In this document: positions 7,668 through 13,584 of the stretch, piece after piece
Position numbering within the stretch: position 1 is the first letter of the stretch
How the letters are laid out: the number at the start of each line of letters is the position of its first letter
Assembly: GCA_035315885.1 (NCBI GenBank)
Contig: DATFXM010000077.1
Location: 1-19,754 of the forward strand
Direction of reading: 5' to 3'
DNA: 19,754 bases
Source of the DNA: DATFXM01 sp035315885
GTDB taxonomy: Bacteria > Acidobacteriota > Blastocatellia > UBA7656
The notes under the pieces: generated by a model
What the model saw: only the letters and a program-made list of their open reading frames with translations
Database searches by the model: none
What the model was told of the DNA's origin: nothing
Translations under genes and position numbers: made by a program

Positions 7668-8306
7668 ATGCGTTCAACTGTGATCAATCGAATCGACCAT
7701 CTGGTCTACGCATCTCCGGATCTTGTTCAAGGCGTCGATGAGCTTGAGCAACGGTTAGGAGTTCTAGCGAAGCCTGGAGGTCGACATCCGGCGTGGGGCA
7801 CTCGAAACTCCCTCATTGCGTTGGGTGAGCGCATTTATCTTGAAGTCATCGCTCCCGATCCCGATCAAATTGCCCCCGAACGGGCGCGACCGTTCGGCAT
7901 CGACGATCTGGATTCACCGAGGCTCGCGTCCTGGGCTGCGCGAGAAGCCGATCTCGAGCACATAGTCACGACCGCGAGGAACCTCGGGATCGATCTTGGA
8001 GCCATATATCCCGGCAACAGACAGACGGCTGATGGAACAGTGTTGTCCTGGAAGCTGACTGATCCGCTCACAACGCGTTACGACGGCCTTCTGCCCTTCT
8101 TTATCGATTGGGGTACCACGCCGCATCCAGCGCCCACTGCGGCACCCGGCTGCGCTCTGATCGAGCTTCGCGCCGAGCATCCCGATGCGGATCGGCTGCG
8201 GGCTGTCCTGACTGCACTGGATCTGGATTTGACTGTTACTGCTGGCGAGTCGCCGTCGCTCATTGCGACCATCTCATCGCCGCGCGGAGTCGTAGAGCTT
8301 CGCTGA
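7668..8306 (+). CDS. Glyoxalase-like (VOC superfamily) protein
   Basis: 212 residues if ATG 7668 is used; GTG 7647 would add seven residues, and GTG 7680 would start at MINRIDHLVY. AGGAG at 7661-7665 is rather close to 7668 and rather far from 7680, so the start is unsettled. The beginning, INRIDHLVYASPDLVQGVDE, and the following GGRHPAWGTRN and YLEVIAPDPDQ match the Glyoxalase_3-type domain (PF13468). His of IDH and Glu of YLE are likely metal ligands. A second half-module follows (WGTTPHP, then SSPRGVVELR). Members are mostly of unknown substrate; ring cleavage, isomerisation or lyase chemistry are possible. It follows the racemase-like gene by about 31 bases and is presumably the last gene of the same operon. 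Confidence 0.85.
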   Translation: MRSTVINRIDHLVYASPDLVQGVDELEQRLGVLAKPGGRHPAWGTRNSLIALGERIYLEVIAPDPDQIAPERARPFGIDDLDSPRLASWAAREADLEHIVTTARNLGIDLGAIYPGNRQTADGTVLSWKLTDPLTTRYDGLLPFFIDWGTTPHPAPTAAPGCALIELRAEHPDADRLRAVLTALDLDLTVTAGESPSLIATISSPRGVVELR

Positions 8307-8343
8307 CGCTCCTCGATGGAAGCATAAGTTCGATAGCTCTCGA

Positions 8344-9123
8344 TCAGGACTGTTTATCGAACACTGACTCAAAGCACGAGACTGCCGACAACTCTCCCTC
8401 CAGCGCAACCGCCGCGACATAACGGTCGGCCGGTGTGAACGCAAAGAGCGTCCAGCGCGACGCCTGTTCGGCGCTTCCGTCGATCTCTGCCACGCGCGCG
8501 TGCTCAGGAGGCAAGAACACGACGTCGAACGATTCAGTAGTGCGAGCAAGACCGTCACCCGTCGCTTTAACGTAAGCCTCCTTGCAGGTCCAACACCGAT
8601 AAAACCCGTCAAGTCTGTCTTCTTTCAGCAGTCCTCGAAGGACTGCCGTCTCAGCTCGAGAAAAGAACCGCTCCGCGATTCTGTCGTGATCGGCGATCGA
8701 CCTGATTTGCTCGATGTCCGCTCCGAGCTCGCGACTGCGAGTCACCGCGAGTAAGGCCAGTTCGCCTGAGTGAGAAAGATTGAACTTCAAAGTGTCCGAG
8801 CCACACAGGGCCGCGAGCGATGGTTTGCCGCGATGGCCATACGAGAATGCGATCGAGCTCGGCTCTGCGTTTAGATATCGTGCCAAAGTTGATCGAAGGT
8901 GCGCTCGGGCGACGGTGAAGCGGCGGCGATCACGCTCGAAATGAAATCGTCGCGCGCGCTCTTTTTCGTCTGATGAAAGTATGTCAAACAGGACTTCTGT
9001 GTTCGATGATTGATCAAGCCTGACGAGCCACAGGTGCAATTCGCCGGCGGTTACATCCACGGCCAGCGGTGGGCTTCCCCAGTGCACTTCTTCGTGATGA
9101 GTTCTCTCGGATTTCTGAGTCAT
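8344..9123 (-). CDS. 4'-phosphopantetheinyl transferase, Sfp/HetI type
   Basis: 259 residues from ATG 9123. The enzyme moves phosphopantetheine from CoA to a serine on carrier proteins of fatty-acid, polyketide or peptide synthases. The family motifs are in order: RRRFTVARAHLR (67-78), FSYGHRGKPSL (93-103), FNLSHSGELALLAV (114-127), the Mg-binding GADIEQ (134-139, Asp136 and Glu138) and WTCKEAYVKATGDGL (178-192, Lys181/Glu182). The length of about 230-260 residues fits the Sfp type, not the short AcpS type. No carrier protein or synthase is in the window, so it may serve the whole cell. It converges on the glyoxalase-like gene with only 37 bases between stop codons. No clear Shine-Dalgarno is seen; a candidate extended -10 lies upstream. 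Confidence 0.93.
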   Translation of the reverse strand: MTQKSERTHHEEVHWGSPPLAVDVTAGELHLWLVRLDQSSNTEVLFDILSSDEKERARRFHFERDRRRFTVARAHLRSTLARYLNAEPSSIAFSYGHRGKPSLAALCGSDTLKFNLSHSGELALLAVTRSRELGADIEQIRSIADHDRIAERFFSRAETAVLRGLLKEDRLDGFYRCWTCKEAYVKATGDGLARTTESFDVVFLPPEHARVAEIDGSAEQASRWTLFAFTPADRYVAAVALEGELSAVSCFESVFDKQS

Positions 9124-9150
9124 CAGTCTGCACTCTGTGTTGACCAGCCG

Positions 9151-9159
9151 ATTGTATCA
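9151..9159 (-). promoter_or_regulatory. Candidate extended -10 promoter of the phosphopantetheinyl transferase gene
   Basis: The minus strand reads TGATACAAT (9159-9151): an extended-TG element with a -10 box matching TATAAT at five of six. No good -35 is present at 16-18 bases, as is common for extended -10 promoters. Transcription near 9144 would give a leader of about 20 bases. Farther upstream, TTGCAAT occurs twice 20 bases apart (9187-9193, 9207-9213), which could be an activator site. Confidence 0.35.
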
Positions 9160-9241
9160 GCCGAATTGCAGGTAGCAGAGAGAGGTTTGCAATCCAAGTT
9201 GATCGCTTGCAATGCGAGTGAGGCCGCGCTATGTGCGCGAC

Positions 9242-9276
9242 AAAAAAAGAACAGGACCTCGAAAGAGGCCCTGTTC
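9242..9276 (-). terminator. Intrinsic terminator of the small secreted-protein gene
   Basis: The arms GAACAGGACCTC (9249-9260) and GAGGCCCTGTTC (9265-9276) flank a four-base loop. On the minus strand the 12-pair stem is followed by TTTTTTT (9248-9242). The one imperfect position is G-U in minus-strand RNA but A-C in plus-strand RNA, which supports use for minus-strand transcripts. It is 64 bases past the stop of the 9340-9705 gene. Confidence 0.9.
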
Positions 9277-9281
9277 AATAT

Positions 9282-9313
9282 CGCTTCGTTCTCACGCGTT
9301 AGGCGTGGAAGCG
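9282..9313 (-). other. Second hairpin between stop codon and terminator
   Basis: CGCTTC (9282-9287) pairs with GAAGCG (9308-9313), and CACGC (9293-9297) with GCGTG (9303-9307), separated by a five-base bulge on one side. It sits in the 3' untranslated region of the small secreted-protein gene, just before the terminator stem, and may protect the mRNA end. The role is inferred. Confidence 0.4.
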
Positions 9314-9339
9314 ATTTATTCGAACGTTAGCTGCGAAAA

Positions 9340-9705
9340 CTAGCCACGACTTGCGTAACCGTCAGCGTAACCCTGAGCAAACGCCTCACGGTAGTTTATG
9401 CCCTCGGACTCGCTGTAGTGCTTGTGGCTAGCCGGGTCATTTGGCTTCCCATGTCTTGCGTCGGACTTACCTCGGCTTAGACCATCACTGTAACCCTGTT
9501 CTCGCTGGTACGCCACAGGGTCATATGTGTAGTAAGGCCACGGGCGGTAAAAGCCTGCACCGAAAAACGGCCTGTGCACAATAATCACTCGACCGTTATG
9601 GAACCTCCTACCCTGTGCATATGAGTTCGTTTGTGACGCACCCAACAGAAGAACAGATGTGATCAAAACGCCCATGAGAATCTTCTTGGTTCTATCGAAT
9701 TTCAT
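9340..9705 (-). CDS. Small secreted protein with GY-x-DG repeats
   Basis: 121 residues from ATG 9705, with the near-perfect ribosome site GGAGGTGA before it. Residues 1-30 form a signal peptide (MKFDRTKKILMGVLITSVLL, cleavage near SYAQ). The mature protein starts with an aromatic, Arg/His-rich stretch (HRPFFGAGFYRPWPYYTY). A repeat-like half follows: QGYSDGLSRGKSDARHG, then REAFAQGYADGYASRG at the C-terminus, separated by a His/Ser-rich linker. The GYxDGxxxGxxDA spacing suggests a regular short helical repeat; I recall similar proteins in soil Acidobacteriota but no named family. It is a single-gene transcript with its own terminator, probably well expressed given the strong ribosome site. 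Function unknown; probably extracellular or periplasmic. Confidence 0.85.
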   Translation of the reverse strand: MKFDRTKKILMGVLITSVLLLGASQTNSYAQGRRFHNGRVIIVHRPFFGAGFYRPWPYYTYDPVAYQREQGYSDGLSRGKSDARHGKPNDPASHKHYSESEGINYREAFAQGYADGYASRG

Positions 9706-9737
9706 ACGTCACCTCCATTCGTCTGTGGGAGATAAAG

Positions 9738-9754
9738 TTCCTGCCTCGCAGGAA
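9738..9754 (-). other. Small perfect hairpin in the leader of the secreted repeat protein
   Basis: TTCCTGC (9738-9744) and GCAGGAA (9748-9754) are perfect complements around a three-base loop, 33 bases before the minus-strand start codon. It could be an operator or a leader RNA hairpin. The rest of 9706-9941 shows no open frame with a ribosome site and no further structure I can support. Confidence 0.4.
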
Positions 9755-9941
9755 TCTCAGACTGTCTTCTTTCATTCTCCCTGTCGATTGGATGTATGAG
9801 TGGTGGGCGAGGTGGCTTGAAGCCGGTCGCCGTCATGCGAGCGATTGCTCAACTGCCGACAAGCCGCCAGTGAGTGAGTTCGATTCGATCGCAGAATTGA
9901 GTTGCGTTCCTATTCAGAGATGTATTTAGAGCGCGTCGCGT

Positions 9942-12380
9942 TTACCGCGCTACTTGTACCGCTTGCTCCGAAGCACCATCGGCATACGCGAAGCTCTTTC
10001 GTGATAAAGAGACATCGGTATTCGATACCGTGATCTTTCCAGTCTTCTCGCCCGACAGCAGCATCATCAGGTCAGCGTCCTTCCTGAACCTCATCTTATC
10101 GACGGAAACCCCCTCGCTGTTTTTGACCGTAATTACTGGGCCGCTCTCCGCACTGTAAACTGAGATGTTCCTGAAGAGGATTTGTTGAGCCTCCTCGCAG
10201 TACACTCCCTCCTGAGACTGAATAGTTGAATCTTCAATCTGAATGTCTTTGACTCCCATCTCTGGCAGTCCGCTGATAAACACGGCCTGTCTTGCGCCGC
10301 GGCAAACGATGTTGCTGATGCGAAATGTCCTGAACTGCGGCGTACCTTCCGTAACCGGGAGGCTTTCTGTTCTTGGGGCGACCGCCTTTTCACCGGGCCG
10401 CGGAATTGGATCTCGCGCGGCGTAGTACATATCGAAGAACACCGCCGCGCCTGCAATGTCCATCATATCGATATTGCTTGCATAGACTCGCTCGACCACG
10501 CCGCCTCGTCCTCGAGTTGTCTTGAAGCGCAACCCGAGGTCCGTTCCGATAAACCGCGAATTCGAAATAAACACATCTTTGACGCCACCTGACATTTCGC
10601 TTCCGATCACGAAGCCGCCGTGCGCGCGATAGACCGTGCAGTTGCGTACAAGGACCTTCTCGGTCGGCACGCCTCGCTTGCGACCTTCTTCATCGCGCCC
10701 AGACTTGAGGCAGATGCCATCGTCCCCAGTGTCAAACACGCAACCTTCAACAAGTACATTTCGACTCGAATCCAGATCCACGCCGTCAGTGTTCTGGCCG
10801 TACCAGGGATTCTTTACCTTTACGTCTCGCAGGGTGATGTGCTCGCTCAAGAGAAAGTGAAGCGTCCAGGCAGGCGAATTCTCAAACGTTACGCCTTCGA
10901 TGAGCAGGTGTTTGCTTCCAATGAACTGCAGCATGTTCGGCCGCAGGAAATCCTTGATCGATTCGTAGTACTGCCTTCCTTTTTGCGGGACTCGTCTACC
11001 GTTGTCGTTATTGATGCTTCCTTGCAGCGCTCTGACAGATGGATACCATGTGGCGTTGTCTCGATCGACCACGCCGCCTCGCTGGGTCAACTGTTTCCAT
11101 TCGGCTTCGGTCACCTTCGCTCGCTTTACCGGACGCCAGCGGTCACCCGAGCCATCGAATATTCCTTCTCCGGTGATCGCTACGTTCTCTGCTCGGTTGG
11201 CCGAGATCAAAGGTTGCGAGCGATAGGCCTCAACTCCCTCATAATAAGTTTCAACAAGCGGGTAGTCATCCAGATTCCCGCTGAAGGTCGCCACCGCGCC
11301 CTTGTCCAGTCTAAGGTTGACGTTGCTCCGCATTACTATCGGCCCTGTCAGCCAAAGCCCGCGCGGAACAATCACCGTGCCCCCGCCTGCCTTATTGCAT
11401 GCCTCGATGGCGGCGTTGATTGGGCCGGTGTTCGAAGTGACACCGTCGTTGACCGCGCCGAAGCGAGTTATCGAGAACGTGTCCTTCCTAAAATGTGGCG
11501 GGCACGCAGCAGGCAGTTCATATAGATACTTGTCCTTGAAATCAGAACGCCGCAGGTTCCGCGCGAGTTGCAGATTCAACTCGCGAACGCCGACCGCAAC
11601 AAGCGATGCGATTCGCGCCGCGCCGTACGCGCTGAAGTGCGTGTCATCCTGTTTACCATCAGGTATCGAATTGTAATGCCCCGGCTGTATCCACAAGAAA
11701 AGCATCTTGGACCCTTCGGGTCCATAGCGTTCGATCAACTCGCGACTCTTTTGGTGCAAATCTATCAGCGGGACATTCATCGATCGAGCGACGTCGCGTA
11801 CGACTGCCGGATACTCACTGTGAGTGTCGAAGAAGCGGCCTTCCTTGTCGAACCTCCTTCGCATCACCGGCGTGAGCAGGACCGGGTTTGCGCCTTTCTG
11901 ACGCGTGTCGGTTACGAACCTCGTGAGATTCAGACGGTACGTAGTCTGTGGCGCCGCGAACCTTATCGGGTCTTCGCTCTTGCTGTCGTTGTGCCCGAAC
12001 TGAATGAAGACCCAATTGCCGCTTCTGAGTTCGCGGAGTACGTTGTCCCAGCGTCCTTCGTCGATGAAGCTCTTTGAGCTTCGGCCGTTCACCGCAAAGT
12101 TTCGAATCACCACTCCAGAGTCGAAAAGCTGAGTGAGCGCCTGGCCCCATCCGCGTTCGGGGTTGTCTTCGACGGGCTTGTCAGCCATTGTCGAGTCGCC
12201 TACCAGAAACACCTGAGTGGGTTCGTTGCCGAGCGCGCGATCAGAAAGTTGCGCGAACGCTGCAAAGCTGAGAGTCAACGACACGGTCAGGAAAGCGGCT
12301 AGGAGATGACGCCACGGTTCCCGCAGCCTCAAGCCAGCTGGACTGACCAATATTTCGCAATGTCGCGGATTTTGATGCAT
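9942..12380 (-). CDS. Secreted bifunctional pectinase: CE12 acetylesterase fused to GH28 polygalacturonase
   Basis: 812 residues. Hydrophobic residues 25-43 (to FAAFAQ) are a signal sequence after a long basic lead, so the real start may be later than ATG 12380 (TTG at codon 11 is possible). Residues 54-275 form an SGNH esterase like rhamnogalacturonan acetylesterase: GDST (Ser63), AVNGRS (96-101), GHND (129-132) and DDTH (Asp245/His248). Residues about 300-790 form a GH28 right-handed beta-helix: FGAVNDG at entry, NTDGVD (Asp532), TGDDGICLKSG (Asp553/Asp554), AHGGFVIGSE (His587) and RFK (Arg618/Lys620), all the expected catalytic groups. The first domain would remove acetyl groups that block the second from cutting polygalacturonan or rhamnogalacturonan. 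Both work outside the cytoplasm. It is monocistronic; no sugar transporter or other pectin gene is nearby. Confidence 0.93.
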   Translation of the reverse strand: MHQNPRHCEILVSPAGLRLREPWRHLLAAFLTVSLTLSFAAFAQLSDRALGNEPTQVFLVGDSTMADKPVEDNPERGWGQALTQLFDSGVVIRNFAVNGRSSKSFIDEGRWDNVLRELRSGNWVFIQFGHNDSKSEDPIRFAAPQTTYRLNLTRFVTDTRQKGANPVLLTPVMRRRFDKEGRFFDTHSEYPAVVRDVARSMNVPLIDLHQKSRELIERYGPEGSKMLFLWIQPGHYNSIPDGKQDDTHFSAYGAARIASLVAVGVRELNLQLARNLRRSDFKDKYLYELPAACPPHFRKDTFSITRFGAVNDGVTSNTGPINAAIEACNKAGGGTVIVPRGLWLTGPIVMRSNVNLRLDKGAVATFSGNLDDYPLVETYYEGVEAYRSQPLISANRAENVAITGEGIFDGSGDRWRPVKRAKVTEAEWKQLTQRGGVVDRDNATWYPSVRALQGSINNDNGRRVPQKGRQYYESIKDFLRPNMLQFIGSKHLLIEGVTFENSPAWTLHFLLSEHITLRDVKVKNPWYGQNTDGVDLDSSRNVLVEGCVFDTGDDGICLKSGRDEEGRKRGVPTEKVLVRNCTVYRAHGGFVIGSEMSGGVKDVFISNSRFIGTDLGLRFKTTRGRGGVVERVYASNIDMMDIAGAAVFFDMYYAARDPIPRPGEKAVAPRTESLPVTEGTPQFRTFRISNIVCRGARQAVFISGLPEMGVKDIQIEDSTIQSQEGVYCEEAQQILFRNISVYSAESGPVITVKNSEGVSVDKMRFRKDADLMMLLSGEKTGKITVSNTDVSLSRKSFAYADGASEQAVQVAR

Positions 12381-12390
12381 GTGCCGGGGA

Positions 12391-12420
12391 AGTCTAGTCC
12401 GAATCAGAGCAGGTGGTCAA
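12391..12420 (-). promoter_or_regulatory. Candidate promoter of the CE12-GH28 gene
   Basis: The minus strand has TTGACC (12420-12415), an 18-base spacer and TAGACT (12396-12391), matching consensus at five and four of six. Transcription would start near 12384, about four bases before ATG 12380, giving an almost leaderless mRNA. This agrees with the absence of a Shine-Dalgarno there. Confidence 0.4.
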
Positions 12421-12567
12421 ACCAATCCACCGAAGCGGAGTGCGAACCCCGACGTTTGTTTTGATCGAGCATGGTGGAGGACGAAGCAAACTTACTCGTC
12501 AGAGACGCGCGAGGACAATGCCGCCTGCACGACTCATTGCGATACCCGGTTCGCTTAGAATTGAGTG

Positions 12568-12596
12568 TTGACATCAGTAATTTCTGGAAATTAAAC
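12568..12596 (+). promoter_or_regulatory. Promoter of the copper efflux locus
   Basis: A perfect -35 TTGACA (12568-12573) is followed by exactly 17 bases and TTAAAC (12591-12596, three of six matches to TATAAT). The predicted start is near 12603, four bases before ATG 12607. The spacer contains a perfect palindrome (separate entry). It is the best-matching promoter in the window and leads into the metal-efflux genes. Confidence 0.6.
12578..12593. promoter_or_regulatory. Palindromic operator inside the efflux promoter spacer
   Basis: TAATTTCTGGAAATTA has perfect seven-base arms around TG. It covers the promoter spacer and the first bases of the -10, where a bound dimer would block or twist the promoter. 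Placement recalls MerR/CueR operators, but a 17-base spacer is shorter than the 19-20 typical of them, so a repressor (ArsR, CopY or similar type) is as likely. No regulator gene is in the window. Confidence 0.55.
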
Positions 12597-12606
12597 TGCA
12601 AGAACA

Positions 12607-12978
12607 ATGCGTCAGCCGCTACTCACAGTCGTTGTCTTGTTGTCACTCAGCGCGACTTCGCTGGCAGGCGCTGTGCCTCAGCTGCAGAACGATGACGGCT
12701 GTTCGTCGCGGTGCTGTCGCGCCGCGAAAAAGAAGACAAGGCTCTCGGCCAGAACTGGCCTTTGCTGTCTGGTGGATTGCGGACGTTCAGCCGAACCCGA
12801 ATCGTATTTCACGCCAAATCTTCAAACTGCGCAGGGCAATCGAGACTCAGATCGCTCGGTGCGTCTCCTGAACGCCAGGTCTCGCAGCTCGCTCCTGGTG
12901 ACAACGTGCGGCGCACGTTCTTACAGCGAGCGGTCATCGTCCGACCGTTACCTCGAAACTGGCTCACTCCTGATTTAA
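12607..12978 (+). CDS. Cys-rich secreted protein at head of copper efflux locus
   Basis: 123 residues from ATG 12607. Residues 1-23 form a signal peptide (MRQPLLTVVVLLSLSATSLA, then GAVPQ). The mature part has six cysteines in mirror order: Cys32, Cys36-Cys37, Cys53-Cys54 and Cys58, that is CxxxCC then CCxxxC, with a basic RAAKKKTR stretch between them. A seventh Cys is at about 100. The rest is polar and looks unstructured, ending YLETGSLLI. I recall short CC-containing secreted proteins ahead of CusA/CzcA genes in Acidobacteriota, but they have no named family. The motif and position suggest a periplasmic Cu/Ag binder or sensor. No Shine-Dalgarno is visible, and the promoter predicts a leader of only about four bases. 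Codon use is less clean than in the neighbours, so reading of the real frame is fairly, not fully, secure. Confidence 0.6.
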   Translation: MRQPLLTVVVLLSLSATSLAGAVPQLQNDDGCSSRCCRAAKKKTRLSARTGLCCLVDCGRSAEPESYFTPNLQTAQGNRDSDRSVRLLNARSRSSLLVTTCGARSYSERSSSDRYLETGSLLI

Positions 12979-12995
12979 CGGGCGTAGTGTGCCCG
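12979..12995 (+). other. Short hairpin right after the Cys-rich gene
   Basis: CGGGC (12979-12983) and GCCCG (12991-12995) pair around GTAGTGT, starting at the first base after the stop codon. There is no T-run, so it is not a clear terminator. It might stabilise the mRNA end or reduce read-through into the pump genes. Confidence 0.3.
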
Positions 12996-13023
12996 CTCAT
13001 CGGTTAGCACAGACAAAATACAA

Positions 13024-13065
13024 AGTAAGCAGTATGCGGTAGGCAGAACGCAGTTCTGAGTCTGC
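13024..13065. repeat. Degenerate heptanucleotide tandem repeat
   Basis: Six consecutive seven-base units can be read: AGTAAGC, AGTATGC, GGTAGGC, AGAACGC, AGTTCTG, AGTCTGC. The first four follow AGTADGC closely, and the last two drift. The tract lies in the 159-base gap between the Cys-rich gene and the lipoprotein gene. It contains no open frame. It resembles the heptanucleotide short tandem repeats known from cyanobacteria. Confidence 0.55.
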
Positions 13066-13137
13066 ATCAATCACGCTTTCTTGTTGGGCGAGCGGCAATC
13101 ACCTGCTGGCTACTGCTCAAAAAATGGAGAAGATAAC

Positions 13138-13563
13138 ATGAAGACCAAATCATTCGCAGCGATCGGATTGCTGTCGATCATCCTCGTTCTGAGTTCATGC
13201 AACGGGAGCGGAGGACAATCCAGCGCGGACAAAACGATCAAGTCCACTCAGGCCGGCAATCTTACGGTGACGCTGGCAAGCTCAACTGGCGACCTCAAGA
13301 GCGGCGACAATGATCTCTATCTGACTTTTGCCGATTCATCGGGCAAGCCGGTTGATGTCGGCGCCGCTTCGTTGAAGTTCCGAATGCCGGCAATGGGCTC
13401 GATGGCCGAGATGAATGATGATGCGACGCTTACGACTACGACCACCCCGGGGCGTTATCACGCGAAGGTGAACATCGAAGTTTCCGGCAGCTGGGAAGCG
13501 ATGGTGAGCTACGAAGGTCCGCATGGCAAGGGGCAGGCCAGCATGAGCGTCCAGGCCAAGTGA
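13138..13563 (+). CDS. YtkA/FixH-like lipoprotein with methionine comb
   Basis: 141 residues from ATG 13138; GGAGAAG lies seven bases upstream, and an upstream TTG at 13081 lacks a ribosome site. Residues 1-21 are a lipoprotein signal (lipobox LSSC, Cys21), so it should be anchored in a membrane facing the periplasm. The mature domain is a single beta-sandwich like YtkA/FixH (PF13115 type): DLYLTFADSSGKPV, then RMPAMGSMAEM (82-92), then PGRYHAKVNIEVSGSWEAMV. Met83, 86, 89 and 92 are evenly three apart, a pattern that suits Cu(I)/Ag(I) binding, although one or two of these are usual in the family. It precedes cusA by 21 bases and may fill the role of the periplasmic chaperone CusF. That role is inference from position and motif. 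Confidence 0.88.
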   Translation: MKTKSFAAIGLLSIILVLSSCNGSGGQSSADKTIKSTQAGNLTVTLASSTGDLKSGDNDLYLTFADSSGKPVDVGAASLKFRMPAMGSMAEMNDDATLTTTTTPGRYHAKVNIEVSGSWEAMVSYEGPHGKGQASMSVQAK

Positions 13564-13584
13564 GGCCGCGCGCAGGAACGATCT

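Noticed and set aside
10620..11525. 301-codon plus-strand open frame
   Set aside because: It lies wholly antisense to the GH28 part of the pectinase, whose catalytic motifs are intact. It has no ribosome site and its product is not recognisable.
12711..13007. Alternative plus-strand frames across the Cys-rich gene
   Set aside because: They lack signal peptides and ribosome sites; only the frame from 12607 gives a secretion signal and an ordered Cys pattern. A frameshift in this gene cannot be fully excluded.
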